From assembly GCF_001039005.1 (NCBI RefSeq), contig NZ_LDWR01000041.1:186001-250000 (forward strand): a stretch of 64,000 nucleotides of DNA, written 5' to 3'. Every line of letters starts with the position of its first letter. Positions within the stretch are counted from its first letter, which is position 1. The DNA is from Burkholderia cepacia. GTDB taxonomy: Bacteria > Pseudomonadota > Gammaproteobacteria > Burkholderiales > Burkholderiaceae. The translations under genes were made by a program, and so were the position numbers. This document shows, piece by piece, positions 21,366-31,658 of this stretch. Under the pieces are notes generated by a model. It saw nothing but the letters and a program-made list of their open reading frames with translations, did not search any database and had not been told where the DNA came from.

Positions 21366-21660
21366 GCGGCCTGCGTCACCTTCCGCGCTCGGCTCGCAAG
21401 CCGTTCCGGCCAGACGCCTCGTAGCGTTAAGCTCCAATCCGGTTTAGAACCTGTCCCCTCCTGCTTCGACCCTCGCGGTCGTCACTTATCAGGCTGGCGG
21501 CCCCGCTCCTGAAGCGCGCCGCACCCAAAACAGCTTCTAATGCCTCATCCGCCGACTGTTCGGCGGATTGCACCCGTTTCCCGATTTGCTCGCTGAATCC
21601 GACGACTTGGGTATGCGCGATTGGCGCCGACGTTTCACCCACTGTGTTTCAAGGATTGTT
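21366..21660 (+). other. Long 5' leader of rhlE with a stem-loop
   Basis: This stretch has no credible gene. A perfect 9-bp hairpin (ATCCGCCGA at 21547-21555 and TCGGCGGAT at 21560-21568, 4-nt loop) lies about 90 bp before the ATG, without a T-tract. The strand is pyrimidine-rich and C-rich in places (21440-21520). Confidence 0.5.
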
Positions 21661-23205
21661 ATGACTTCGAGCATCAACTCCAGCCCGCTCAACGCGATCG
21701 CCGACCAGGCGCTCGGTCTCGACGACGCCGCCGTACCGGCCGCGGTCGAACCGGCGTCGGACGAGCCGAGCTTCGCGTCGCTCGGGTTGTCGCCGGAGAT
21801 CGTCTCCGCGCTGGAGGCCGCCGGCTATGTGAAGCCGACGCCGGTCCAGCAGCGCGCGATTCCGGCCGGCATCGCCGGCCGCGACCTGCTGGTGTCGAGC
21901 CCGACCGGTTCGGGCAAGACGGCTGCATTCATGCTGCCCGCGATCGAGCGTTTCGCGCAGCTCCAGAAAACGCTGGCGCAGCAACCGCGCGCGCCGCGTG
22001 AACCGAATCAGGGTGACCGCCGCGTGCGCCGCCCGCAACCCGTCGCGCGCCCGAGCCTGCTCGTGCTGACGCCGACCCGTGAACTCGCGATGCAGGTCAC
22101 CACGGCCGCATCGAACTACGGCAAGCACCTGAAGCGCCTGCGCACGGTCAGCATCCTCGGCGGCGTCGCCTATGGCCAGCAGCTGATGCTGCTCGCGAAG
22201 AACCCCGAAATCCTGGTCGCCACGCCGGGTCGCCTGCTCGATCACCTCGAGCGCGGCCGTATCGACCTGTCCGAACTGAAGATGCTGGTGCTCGACGAAG
22301 CCGACCGCATGCTCGACATGGGCTTCATCGACGATATCGAAACGATCGTCGCCGCCACGCCCGCGTCGCGCCAGACGATGCTGTTCTCGGCCACGCTCGA
22401 CGGCAAGATCGGTTCGCTGACGAGCCGCCTGCTGAAGGACCCGGAGCGCATCGAGATCCAGCAACGCCTCGAATCGCGCGCGAACATCGCGCAGACCGTG
22501 CACTACGTCGACGACCGCGATCACAAGGATCGCCTGCTCGATCACCTGCTGCGCGACGACGCGCTCGACCAGGCAATCATCTTCACGGCGACCAAGATCG
22601 ACGCCGACCAGCTCGCCGGCCGTCTCGCCGACGCTGGTTTCGAGTCGGCCGCACTGCACGGCGACCTGCCGCAGGGCGCGCGTAACCGCACGATCCGTGC
22701 GCTGCGCGAGCGCCGCGTGCGCGTGCTGGTCGCAACCGACGTCGCGGCACGCGGCATCGACATCCCGGGCATCACGCACGTGTTCAACTACGACCTGCCG
22801 AAGTTCGCGGAAGACTACGTGCACCGTATCGGCCGTACGGGCCGCGCAGGCCGTTCGGGCACCGCGGTGAGCCTCGTGCACCACGCCGAGCAAGGCGCGC
22901 TCAAGCGCATCGAGCGCTTCGTGCGTTCGCCGCTGCCGGTCAACGTGATCGAAGGTTTCGAGCCGCGCAAGGCACCTCCGCGTAACGGCGGCACCGGTGG
23001 CCGCGGCCGTCCGGGCGGCGGTAACGGCGGCGGTCGACGTTTCGGCGGCAAGCCGGGCGGCGGCAATGGCGGTAGCGGCCGCAGCTACGGCGGCGGCAAT
23101 GGTGGCGGCTGGAGCGGCAAGCCGGGTGGCGGCAGCCGTGACGGCGGCCCGCGTCGCGACGGCCAGCGCAGCGGCGGCCCGCGTCGCAGCAACTCTGCGT
23201 CGTAA
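21661..23205 (+). CDS. rhlE: DEAD-box RNA helicase RhlE
   Basis: This ATP-dependent RNA helicase of 514 residues has a Q motif ([19 protein letters not shown] then [10 protein letters not shown]), motif I SPTGSGKT, Ia [21 protein letters not shown], and IV-VI in the second RecA lobe ([24 protein letters not shown]). After about residue 440 it has a Gly/Arg/Ser/Asn-rich tail with repeated GGG, RRFGG and GGPRR pieces, typical RNA-binding disorder. The start [11 protein letters not shown] is chosen over an upstream in-frame ATG inside the leader. An intrinsic terminator follows the stop. Confidence 0.95.
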   Translation: MTSSINSSPLNAIADQALGLDDAAVPAAVEPASDEPSFASLGLSPEIVSALEAAGYVKPTPVQQRAIPAGIAGRDLLVSSPTGSGKTAAFMLPAIERFAQLQKTLAQQPRAPREPNQGDRRVRRPQPVARPSLLVLTPTRELAMQVTTAASNYGKHLKRLRTVSILGGVAYGQQLMLLAKNPEILVATPGRLLDHLERGRIDLSELKMLVLDEADRMLDMGFIDDIETIVAATPASRQTMLFSATLDGKIGSLTSRLLKDPERIEIQQRLESRANIAQTVHYVDDRDHKDRLLDHLLRDDALDQAIIFTATKIDADQLAGRLADAGFESAALHGDLPQGARNRTIRALRERRVRVLVATDVAARGIDIPGITHVFNYDLPKFAEDYVHRIGRTGRAGRSGTAVSLVHHAEQGALKRIERFVRSPLPVNVIEGFEPRKAPPRNGGTGGRGRPGGGNGGGRRFGGKPGGGNGGSGRSYGGGNGGGWSGKPGGGSRDGGPRRDGQRSGGPRRSNSAS

Positions 23206-23230
23206 GCACGCACGGGCGGCCCCTGGCCGC

Positions 23231-23258
23231 CCCACGGATGGCCACCCCACGGATGGCC
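23231..23258 (+). repeat. 13-bp tandem direct repeat in the rhlE 3' UTR
   Basis: CCCACGGATGGCC occurs at 23231-23243 and again at 23246-23258, a 15-bp period, between the rhlE stop and its terminator. The repeat is short and could vary by slippage. Confidence 0.7.
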
Positions 23259-23276
23259 GTCCCACCAATCCAGCCG

Positions 23277-23303
23277 ACCGGCGCTCCTGCGCCGGTTTTT
23301 TTT
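23277..23303 (+). terminator. Intrinsic terminator of rhlE
   Basis: ACCGGCG (23277-23283) and CGCCGGT (23290-23296) form a stem with a 6-nt loop, followed by a run of eight T. Confidence 0.9.
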
Positions 23304-23615
23304 CGCCCCTTCGCGTATTTCACGATGCGGAAAATTTTTTTGCGTCGTAAAAAATCATGTTGCGTGGCACAACATGAGTGATTGCGGGATGGGAAAATGC
23401 GTTTCTTATCCCGAAATTACAAATACAAGTAATTGAATTAAAACAATAAAAATTTTGCACACTTCCTGAGAAAGCCCCTGTCTCGCTCCTTTCGATTTGC
23501 CTAGACTCTTATACAAGACTTCACGAACCGGAATGCACCGCTCCGAGCTTCGCGAACAGCATCACCACCGTCAGATTCGACCCATTAGGCAACACACAGC
23601 ATCAAGGAGCTCATC
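23304..23615 (+). promoter_or_regulatory. AT-rich control region of aceA
   Basis: This region has no gene and is far richer in A+T than its neighbours. It contains a dyad, CATGTTG-n7-CAACATG, at 23356-23376, a probable -10 TATACA at 23510-23515, and AAGGAG at 23604-23609 before the aceA ATG. The dyad is about 140 bp upstream of the expected start of transcription. Confidence 0.55.
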
Positions 23616-24923
<1,308 letters not shown>

Positions 24924-25066
24924 CACCCGCCACGCGTCGCATCGATGCCCACCCCGTCTCGCGACGGCGCGGCATCGGCAACAGGACAACAATCAGGGAG
25001 GAGACGGCAGGCGCGCGATTCCAATCGCGCGACCGGCCGCGCGGCCCGCGGGCCGCCAGCAACGAC

Positions 25067-25097
25067 GCGCGCCGGCTCTGTCCGGCGCGCCCTTTTT
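25067..25097 (+). terminator. Intrinsic terminator of aceA
   Basis: GCGCGCCGG (25067-25075) and CCGGCGCGC (25082-25090) form a 9-bp stem with a 6-nt loop, followed by CCTTTTT. It lies 143 bp after aceA and just before the 3' end of the convergent USP gene. Confidence 0.85.
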
Positions 25098-25134
25098 CCA
25101 TGGCGCGACACGCGCGGCCACGGCCGGCACCGCC

Positions 25135-25569
25135 CTACCGATAGACGATCACCGGAATTTTCGTATGGGTCAGCACGCGCTGCGTCTCGCTGCCGATCAG
25201 CAGGCTGCCGAGCCCGCGGCGTCCGTGGGACGCCATGAAGATCACGTCGCAGCCACCGCGTTCGGCCGCCTCGATGATGCCGAGATACGGCGACGGATGC
25301 ACGCTCGTCCATGTGTCGCAGGCGACGCCGGCCGCCTTCGCGGCCGCTTCGACCTCGTCGAGGTGTGCGCGCGCCTCGCGCTCGCTGCGCGCCCGGAAAT
25401 CGGCGGGCGGCTCGATGATCACTTCGGAAAACGGCGAGTACGGATACTGCGGCAGGCACGCGTAGGCCGTCACGCGAGCGCTGACCGCGCGCGCCAGGTC
25501 GATCGCGCCGTCGATCGCCTTCTGCGACAGGTCGGAACCGTCGGTTGGAACGAGGATGTGCCGGAACAT
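25135..25569 (-). CDS. Universal stress protein family (UspA)
   Basis: This single-domain USP of 144 residues starts FRHILVPTDGSDLSQKAIDG and ends with the ATP-binding motif type GRRGLGSLLIGSETQRVLTHTKIPVIVY (G-x2-G-x9-G(S/T)), so it probably binds ATP. The start is set by GAAGGAGG seven bases upstream. It converges with aceA. USPs are induced by starvation and other stresses; the specific role is unknown. Confidence 0.92.
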   Translation of the reverse strand: MFRHILVPTDGSDLSQKAIDGAIDLARAVSARVTAYACLPQYPYSPFSEVIIEPPADFRARSEREARAHLDEVEAAAKAAGVACDTWTSVHPSPYLGIIEAAERGGCDVIFMASHGRRGLGSLLIGSETQRVLTHTKIPVIVYR

Positions 25570-25728
25570 CGCGCCCTCCTTCGTCAGTCGCACGCCGCGC
25601 GCCGCGATCCCATCCGAGCCGGCCGCAACGCATCTGGCATGCCTGTAACGATTGTAGTGTGCGAAACCGCGCATCCGGCACCCGAGGCGGGTTCGCCCTC
25701 ATATCGGAAACGCGCGGGCACGCGCGGC

Positions 25729-26634
25729 CTACTCGCCCCAATAACCGGGCCGTTCGTACGTGTGCTTCAGGTAGTCGAGAAACAGGCGCACGCGCAGCGG
25801 CAGGTGCCGGCGCTGCGGAAACACCGCGTGGATGCCGATCGGCGGCGCGGCGTACGCGTCGAGCACGCTGACGAGCCGGCCGGCCGCGATGTCGTCGCCG
25901 ACTTCCCACCACGAACGCCACGCCAGGCCGTGGCCGGCGAGGCACCACTCGTGCAGCACCGCGCCGTCCGAGCATTCCATCGTGCCGTTCACGCGGATCG
26001 ACACGACCTTGTCGTCCTCCTGGAACGCCCAGCCGCGTTGCTGGTTCGCGTTCGCCGCGAGCGCAAGGCAGTTGTGCCGCGCCAGTTCCGCGAGCGTGGC
26101 CGGCGTGCCGCGCCGCGCCAGATATGCGGGAGACGCGACGCACACGCGGCGGTTCTCGCCGAGCTTCAGCGACACGAGCGACGAGTCGGGCAGCTCGCCG
26201 AGCCGCACCGCGCAATCGAACCCTTCGTTGACGAGGTCGACCATGCGGTCGGACAGGTCGAGCGTGACCGACACGTCCGGATGCCCGACGCTGAATTCCG
26301 GCACGAGCGGCGCGACGTGCCGCCGGCCGAAGCCGGCCGGCGCGGAAATGCGCAGGTGGCCGCTCGCCTTGACGCCGCCGGCGGACACGCTCGCCTCGGC
26401 GTTCTGCATGTCGTTGATGATCCGTTGGCAATCCTCGAGGAACGCCGAACCCTCGAACGTCAGCGTGAGCTTGCGCGTCGTGCGCACCAGCAGCTTGACG
26501 CCAAGCCGCTCCTCGAGCGCGTCGAGGCGGCGGCCGATGATCGCCGGCGCGACGCCTTCCGCGTGCGCGGCCGCCGACAGGCTGCCTTTCGCCGCGACCG
26601 CGGCGAACGTTTCTATCTGTTTGAACCGGTCCAT
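25729..26634 (-). CDS. LysR-type transcriptional regulator
   Basis: This 301-residue protein has an N-terminal winged HTH (FKQIETFAAVAAKGSLSAAA, then IGRRLDALEERLGVKLLVRTTRKL) and a substrate-binding-like effector domain (about residues 90-295). It resembles the CrgA-type group of LysR regulators. It is divergent from the haloacid dehalogenase gene across 153 bp of A+T-rich DNA, the usual arrangement for a LysR regulator and its target. The effector is unknown; by position haloacids, glycolate or glyoxylate are candidates. Confidence 0.92.
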   Translation of the reverse strand: MDRFKQIETFAAVAAKGSLSAAAHAEGVAPAIIGRRLDALEERLGVKLLVRTTRKLTLTFEGSAFLEDCQRIINDMQNAEASVSAGGVKASGHLRISAPAGFGRRHVAPLVPEFSVGHPDVSVTLDLSDRMVDLVNEGFDCAVRLGELPDSSLVSLKLGENRRVCVASPAYLARRGTPATLAELARHNCLALAANANQQRGWAFQEDDKVVSIRVNGTMECSDGAVLHEWCLAGHGLAWRSWWEVGDDIAAGRLVSVLDAYAAPPIGIHAVFPQRRHLPLRVRLFLDYLKHTYERPGYWGE

Positions 26635-26787
26635 GACTCGCAAGGACGGCGCTGCCGCCCTTCAAATGGCTTAAGCGCTCAAGATTAGGTATATGAAAGT
26701 AAAAGATCAAGTGATGATTTGCGTCTTTTTTAGCACCTACGATCACGAATAGAATCGGTCCGACCTCTGAAACTGGAGCGCAAGGCT
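26635..26787. promoter_or_regulatory. Divergent LysR/dehalogenase control region
   Basis: This A+T-rich intergenic DNA between divergent genes is the expected site for LysR binding and both promoters. I could not pick out an unambiguous T-n11-A box or consensus -35/-10 pair. Confidence 0.4.
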
Positions 26788-27549
26788 ATGTCGGCCACAA
26801 CGACACTCTCCTCTCCCGACGCAATCCTCTTCGACGCATTCGGCACGTTGTTCGACGTGCGCGCGGTCGTGCCCGCCGCAGAACAGATGTTTCCCGGTCA
26901 CGGGGAACGGTTGTCGCAGCTGTGGCGACGCAAGCAAATCGAATACTCGCAGCTGCGCACGCTCGCCGATCCGGGCGGCGCCCGCTATCGCCCGTTCCGG
27001 GACATTACGCTCGACGCGCTGCGGTTCGCCGCGCGCCGGCTCGGGCTCGCGCTGAACAGCGCGGCCGAGAAGCGGCTGATGGACGAATACGCCTGCCTGT
27101 CCACCTATCCCGACACGGTGCCCGCGCTGCGCAAGCTGCGCGCGCTCGAACCGCGCCCGCCGCTCGCGATCCTGTCGAACGGCACCCCGCAGATGCTCGA
27201 CATCGCGATCAAGAGCGCCGGCATGTCCGGATTGTTCGATCGCGTGCTGTCGGCCGACACCGTGCGCGCGTACAAGCCGAGTCCGGCCGCCTACGCGCTC
27301 GGTACCGCCGCGTTCGGGCCGAACCCGCGCAACATCGTGTTCGTGTCGTCGAACGCCTGGGACGTCGCCGGTGCCGCGTGGTTCGGCTACACGACGTTCT
27401 GGCTCAATCGCACGGGCGCGCCCGCCGAGGAACTCGGCGTGCCGCCCGACGGTACGGGCACCGGCATGGCCGACCTGCTCGCATTCCTCGCCACCCCGGC
27501 TCCGTCCGGCAGACCCGCAAACCGCACGCGCCCCGGCCCGGGTGCATGA
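26788..27549 (+). CDS. Haloacid dehalogenase, type II (HAD superfamily)
   Basis: This HAD hydrolase of 253 residues is of the L-2-haloacid dehalogenase type, which turns 2-haloalkanoates into 2-hydroxyacids. Motif I with nucleophile Asp is ILFDAFGTLFDV, followed by LSNGTPQML, the lysine in YKPSPAAY and VSSNAWDVAGA, which is typical of type II dehalogenases. The C-terminal tail is Pro/Ala-rich. aceB follows after 67 bp in the same direction, so read-through is likely. Natural substrates may be other than halogenated acids. Confidence 0.88.
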   Translation: MSATTTLSSPDAILFDAFGTLFDVRAVVPAAEQMFPGHGERLSQLWRRKQIEYSQLRTLADPGGARYRPFRDITLDALRFAARRLGLALNSAAEKRLMDEYACLSTYPDTVPALRKLRALEPRPPLAILSNGTPQMLDIAIKSAGMSGLFDRVLSADTVRAYKPSPAAYALGTAAFGPNPRNIVFVSSNAWDVAGAAWFGYTTFWLNRTGAPAEELGVPPDGTGTGMADLLAFLATPAPSGRPANRTRPGPGA

Positions 27550-27616
27550 CGTTCGCCATGCTGCCGCCTTCCCCCTTCACCGAAACCGCAACTGACCGAC
27601 CAAGGAGATGAGACTC

Positions 27617-29209
27617 ATGAGCACCCCGATCACGCTGCCGCAAGGCATGGCGATCACCGGCGAAATCAAGCCGGGTTACGAAGCGATCCTGACGCCCGAC
27701 GCGCTCGAACTCGTCGCAGCGCTGCACCGCACGTTCGAACCACGCCGCCAGGCGTTGCTGCAGGCGCGCGTCGAGCGCACCAAACGCCTTGACGCGGGCG
27801 AGCGCCCGGACTTCCTGGCGGACACCAAGGCGATCCGCGAAGGCGACTGGAAGGTCGCGCCGCTGCCGGCCGACCTGCAATGCCGCCGCGTCGAGATCAC
27901 GGGCCCCGTCGAGCGCAAGATGATCATCAACGCGCTGAACTCGGGCGCCGATTCGTACATGACGGACTTCGAGGATTCGAACGCGCCGAGCTGGACGAAC
28001 CAGATCGACGGCCAGATCAACCTGAAGGACGCGGTGCGCCGCACGATCTCGCTCGAGCAGAACGGCAAGTCGTACCAGTTGAACGACAAGGTCGCGACGC
28101 TGATCGTGCGTCCGCGCGGCTGGCACCTCGACGAGAAGCACGTGACGGTCGATGGCCAGCGCGTGTCCGGCGGCATCTTCGATTTCGCGCTGTTCCTGTT
28201 CCACAACGCGAAGGAGCTGATCGCTCGCGGCTCGGGCCCGTACTTCTACCTGCCGAAGATGGAGAGCCATCTCGAGGCGCGCCTGTGGAACGACATCTTC
28301 GTCGCCGCGCAGGAAGCGGTCGGCGTGCCGCGCGGCACGATCCGCGCGACGGTGCTGATCGAGACGATCCTCGCCGCGTTCGAGATGGACGAAATCCTGT
28401 ACGAACTGCGCGAACACAGCTCGGGCCTGAACGCCGGCCGCTGGGACTACATCTTCTCGGCAATCAAGAAGTTCAAGAACGACCGCGATTTCTGCCTCGC
28501 CGAGCGTTCGAAGATCACGATGACGGTGCCGTTCATGCGCGCGTACGCGCTGCTGCTGCTGAAGACCTGCCACAAGCGCAACGCGCCGGCGATCGGCGGG
28601 ATGAGCGCGCTGATCCCGATCAAGAACGATCCGGAAGCAAACGACAAGGCGATGGGCGGCGTGCGCTCGGACAAGCAGCGCGACGCGACCGACGGTTACG
28701 ACGGCGGCTGGGTTGCGCACCCGGGCCTCGTGCCGATCGCGATGGAAGAGTTCGTCAAGGTGCTCGGCGACAAGCCGAACCAGATCGCGAAGCAACGCGA
28801 CGACGTGCAGGTCGAAGGCAAGAACCTGCTCGACTTCCAGCCTGAAGCACCGATCACCGAGGCCGGCCTGCGCAACAACATCAACGTCGGCATCCACTAC
28901 CTCGGCGCCTGGCTCGACGGCAACGGCTGCGTGCCGATCCACAACCTGATGGAAGACGCGGCCACGGCCGAGATTTCCCGTTCGCAGGTGTGGCAGTGGA
29001 TCCGCTCGCCGAAGGGCGTGCTCGACGACGGCCGCAAGGTCACGGCCGAACTCGTGCGCGAATACGCGAAGGCCGAACTGGACAACGTGAAGCGTTCGGT
29101 CGGCGGCAACACGCAGCCGTACGAGCACGCCGCGGCGATCTTCGAACAGATGTCGACGTCGGAAGGCTTCACCGAATTCCTGACGCTGCCGCTGTACGAG
29201 GAAATCTGA
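27617..29209 (+). CDS. aceB: Malate synthase A (AceB)
   Basis: AceB condenses glyoxylate with acetyl-CoA to malate, completing the glyoxylate shunt begun by AceA. The 530-residue protein is of the A isoform, shown by [25 protein letters not shown] and the [20 protein letters not shown] block. I chose the ATG at 27617 because AAGGAG (27602-27607) is nine bases upstream; an ATG at 27608 is too close. The gene is separated from aceA by the usp, lysR and dehalogenase genes. A bidirectional terminator follows. Confidence 0.97.
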   Translation: MSTPITLPQGMAITGEIKPGYEAILTPDALELVAALHRTFEPRRQALLQARVERTKRLDAGERPDFLADTKAIREGDWKVAPLPADLQCRRVEITGPVERKMIINALNSGADSYMTDFEDSNAPSWTNQIDGQINLKDAVRRTISLEQNGKSYQLNDKVATLIVRPRGWHLDEKHVTVDGQRVSGGIFDFALFLFHNAKELIARGSGPYFYLPKMESHLEARLWNDIFVAAQEAVGVPRGTIRATVLIETILAAFEMDEILYELREHSSGLNAGRWDYIFSAIKKFKNDRDFCLAERSKITMTVPFMRAYALLLLKTCHKRNAPAIGGMSALIPIKNDPEANDKAMGGVRSDKQRDATDGYDGGWVAHPGLVPIAMEEFVKVLGDKPNQIAKQRDDVQVEGKNLLDFQPEAPITEAGLRNNINVGIHYLGAWLDGNGCVPIHNLMEDAATAEISRSQVWQWIRSPKGVLDDGRKVTAELVREYAKAELDNVKRSVGGNTQPYEHAAAIFEQMSTSEGFTEFLTLPLYEEI

Positions 29210-29276
29210 CGAAGCTGCCCGCCGCGATCGGCGGCCGGCTACACGCCGTCGCCGGTCGCATGCGATAACGGCATGA

Positions 29277-29304
29277 GAAAAGCGCCCCGCGGGGCGCTTT
29301 TTCT
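29277..29304. terminator. Bidirectional intrinsic terminator after aceB
   Basis: A 9-bp stem (AAGCGCCCC and GGGGCGCTT, 29280-29299) with a 2-nt centre is flanked by A-rich sequence on the left and five T on the right. It serves aceB and, on the other strand, the cyclotransferase-like gene. Confidence 0.88.
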
Positions 29305-29334
29305 TTGCGGTGCGAGCGTCTGCCGCGCGGTCGA

Positions 29335-29748
29335 TCAGGCGGCTTCCCGCTCGCGTCGGTGCTGGACCCAGTCGCCCGACGCAATGCGCGGACGCCCGGC
29401 GACCGCGTGCGCGGCGATCGGATAATACAGGCAGGCGTACTGCCGGCCGCCGAGCTCGACGGTCACGTGTTCCGGCTTGAACAGCGAGTCGACACCCGGA
29501 TAGACGCGCTCGATCTCGTCCAGCACGGGGACGAGCTGCTCGTCGACCTCGTAGACGTCGCCCCAGACCAGCGACTTGCCGGCCGGCCCGGCGATCATCC
29601 CCGGATACGTGCCGAAATCGTACAGTTCGCCCGGCAGCGCGACCGCGCCGAGTAGCGTCGGCGCGGCAATCCCGTGCCTGGCGGCCGCATGACCGATGTC
29701 GTTGGCCTCTCCGGTTCTCAAGGTGCCCTAGACGAATACGTAGCGCAT
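29335..29748 (-). pseudogene. Gamma-glutamylcyclotransferase-like gene with in-frame TAG
   Basis: From the ATG at 29748 (AGGAG seven bases upstream) the frame reads MRYVFV-TAG-GTLRTGEAND and then runs open for 130 codons to 29335. Gamma-glutamylcyclotransferase/AIG2-like proteins start with a (V/F)YG(T/S)L motif that forms the substrate loop; here the Tyr codon is replaced by amber at 29728-29730. The rest of the domain (DFGTYPGM, VWGDVYEVDEQ, LDEIERVYPG, QYACLYYP) looks intact, as does the reading frame. An in-frame TTG at 29721 could restart translation but would lose the motif. It is either a recent nonsense mutation, a sequencing error, or a read-through stop. Confidence 0.85.
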
Positions 29749-30005
29749 CGTGGTTCTCCTCTTCGATTCGTATGTTGCCGTGTTCGCGCGCGATTCGTGC
29801 GAAATCGCTCAAGCATGGATAGACCATCGCATCGGCCCGATGGTTCGAACCCGTAAGTGCGCACGGCCACGGCCGCCGCCGCGGATTCACCAGGCTCCAT
29901 ACAAAGTTCATTTGAACACGGCATGATCGGCTGAAAAACCGCCGCATGCGCGCGCGCGGCACCTTCTAAAATAACGGCATCGCCGCCGCGCTGCCCGAAC
30001 CGTCC

Positions 30006-30884
30006 ATGAATCCGCCCGTCCCAGCCGACGTATCGAAACCCTACGACGTCATCGACATCCCGCCCGAATTCGCGCCGACCGCCGTCCATCCGATGCGCGT
30101 GCGCGCCCGGCAGGTCGATGCCGGCCGCCGCATCCCGCTGCACACGCATGCGTGGGCGCAGCTCGCGTATGCGTCGCGCGGCGTGCTGCGCGTCGCGACG
30201 ACCGGCACGACCTGGATGGTGCCGCCATCCCGCGCGATCTGGGTGCCGCCGCACGTGACGCACGAGGTCGTGATCGTCGAAGAGGCGTATCTGCGCACGC
30301 TGTATATCGACGAGTCGATCGTGCCGGACGGGCTCGACGCGTGCCGGGTCGTCGAAGTGACGGGATTGCTGCGCGAGTTGATCGTCGCGCTCGACGCACG
30401 CGACCTGAGCGCCGCGCGCGAACGCCTGCTGTGCGGGCTCGTGCTCGACGAGCTGAGTCACGCCGAACCGTTGCCGCTCGCGGTACCGATGCCCGACGAG
30501 AAGCGGCTGCGCATGCTGTGCGAATCGGTACTCGCGCACCCGGCGCATGCGGAGTCGCTCGAACACTGGGCGAGCGAGGTCGGCGCAAGCACGCGCACGA
30601 TTTCGCGGCTCTTCAAGCAGGAACTGGGGGTGAGCTTTTCGCAGTGGCGCCAGCAGGCATTGCTTGCACGCGCGATCCCGCTGCTGAACCAGGGCCGCCC
30701 GCTGTCGCATATCGCGCGCGAACTCGGCTACCAGAGCCAGAGCGCGTTCTCGGCGATGTTCCGCCGCGCATTCGGCGAAAGCCCACGCGCGTTCATGCTG
30801 CGCGGCTACGAGCACCGCGGCGCGGAAGGCAGTATCGCGGACGACGACACGCCGGATGACGATGCGATCGACGCGATCGGCTGA
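30006..30884 (+). CDS. AraC-family transcriptional regulator
   Basis: This 292-residue regulator has an N-terminal cupin (about 35-120: HTHAWAQLAYASRGVLRV and WVPPHVTHEV) and a C-terminal double HTH (about 190-275: LEHWASEVGASTRTISRLFKQELG, then SHIARELGYQSQSAFSAMFRRAFGESP). This architecture is typical of regulators of efflux or catabolic genes. The GNAT gene is convergent 27 bp downstream, so no obvious target lies next to it. An acidic tail ends the protein. Confidence 0.92.
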   Translation: MNPPVPADVSKPYDVIDIPPEFAPTAVHPMRVRARQVDAGRRIPLHTHAWAQLAYASRGVLRVATTGTTWMVPPSRAIWVPPHVTHEVVIVEEAYLRTLYIDESIVPDGLDACRVVEVTGLLRELIVALDARDLSAARERLLCGLVLDELSHAEPLPLAVPMPDEKRLRMLCESVLAHPAHAESLEHWASEVGASTRTISRLFKQELGVSFSQWRQQALLARAIPLLNQGRPLSHIARELGYQSQSAFSAMFRRAFGESPRAFMLRGYEHRGAEGSIADDDTPDDDAIDAIG

Positions 30885-30911
30885 CCGTCGCGTTCCGGAC
30901 GCGTCAGCCGT

Positions 30912-31376
30912 TCAGACCGGCCGCACCATGTGACGGATTGATCCGAGTTGCGCAAGCCGCGACCCGGCTACCTGATACCCCATGCGCAAGTAGAGACGCG
31001 CGGCGGGATTGTCGACGAACACGCGCAACTGGAGTTCCTGCAGCCCGCGCGCACGCGCCCAGCGGTGCGACATGTCGAGCATGTAGGTGCCGGCGCCCTG
31101 CCCGCGATGGCCGGCCGCGATCTGCACGTCGCGGATATGCAGCGAGTCGCCCTCTTCGGTCACCCGCAGCACGCCGATGCGCTCGCCGTCGGCCTCGAGG
31201 ATGAAGTTCTCGGATTCGCGCCAGCTCGCATAGAACAAGTCGCTGCGCCACACGAGCCCATGGCGCTTGTAGTAGCCGCCCATGTTGCCGTGCGTCAGCG
31301 CTTCGGCGAACGGGAAATCGCCGGGCTCCGCAGGCCGGAGCTGATACAGGAGTCGCAGGTCAGTCGGATCGAGCAT
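30912..31376 (-). CDS. GNAT-family N-acetyltransferase
   Basis: This 154-residue acetyltransferase has the acetyl-CoA motif IAAGHRGQGAGTYMLDMSHR and the C-terminal block LQLRVFVDNPAARLYLRMGYQ, both classic for GNAT. The substrate cannot be told from the sequence. The ATG at 31376 (MLDPTDLRLLYQLRPAEPGD) is preferred over an upstream start that would add 10 poorly conserved residues. It lies downstream of the tRNA array and the duplicated tRNA fragment. Confidence 0.88.
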   Translation of the reverse strand: MLDPTDLRLLYQLRPAEPGDFPFAEALTHGNMGGYYKRHGLVWRSDLFYASWRESENFILEADGERIGVLRVTEEGDSLHIRDVQIAAGHRGQGAGTYMLDMSHRWARARGLQELQLRVFVDNPAARLYLRMGYQVAGSRLAQLGSIRHMVRPV

Positions 31377-31475
31377 CGCGCAGGGATCAGGAACGCATCC
31401 CGCCACGATATAGCGCAGTCGCGTGCGGATGCAATCGCGAATTTCTCGTAGCGGCTTGGCGCCTGAGACCCGGAC

Positions 31476-31570
31476 GTCACGCGCCCGCCAGCGTACGCAA
31501 CCGGAGACGCAAATGAAAAAGCCCGCACAAGGCGGGCTTTTTCATTTATTGGCGGAGCGGACGGGACTCG
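31476..31570. repeat. Direct repeat copy 1: tRNA-Asp 3' fragment plus terminator
   Basis: This 95-bp sequence is repeated at 31659-31753 with identical spacing; an 8-bp block near its left end differs. It contains the 16-bp-stem terminator of the tRNA array (31511-31547) and the last about 21 bases of tRNA-Asp (31550-31570), after which similarity to the tRNA stops abruptly. Confidence 0.9.
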
Positions 31571-31657
31571 CCTACATCCTGCAGGCCGCGGATGCGCGTG
31601 CACGCGCATCCCTTCGAGTCCCGCCGGAAGCCGCGCAGGCGGCTTCCTCCGCTCCGC
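31551..31657. repeat. Fold-back element built on the tRNA-Asp 3' fragment
   Basis: The tRNA fragment at 31552-31570 has its reverse complement split in two: 31615-31623 (9 bp) and 31648-31657 (10 bp), with a hairpin (9-bp stem, 31626-31647) in the break. The enclosed loop carries a perfect 22-bp palindrome (31590-31611). The whole could fold as a multi-arm junction. Confidence 0.8.
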
Positions 31658-31658
31658 A

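Noticed and set aside
27404-29962. 852-codon minus-strand frame
   Set aside because: It is antisense to aceB and crosses the terminator; it has no domain.
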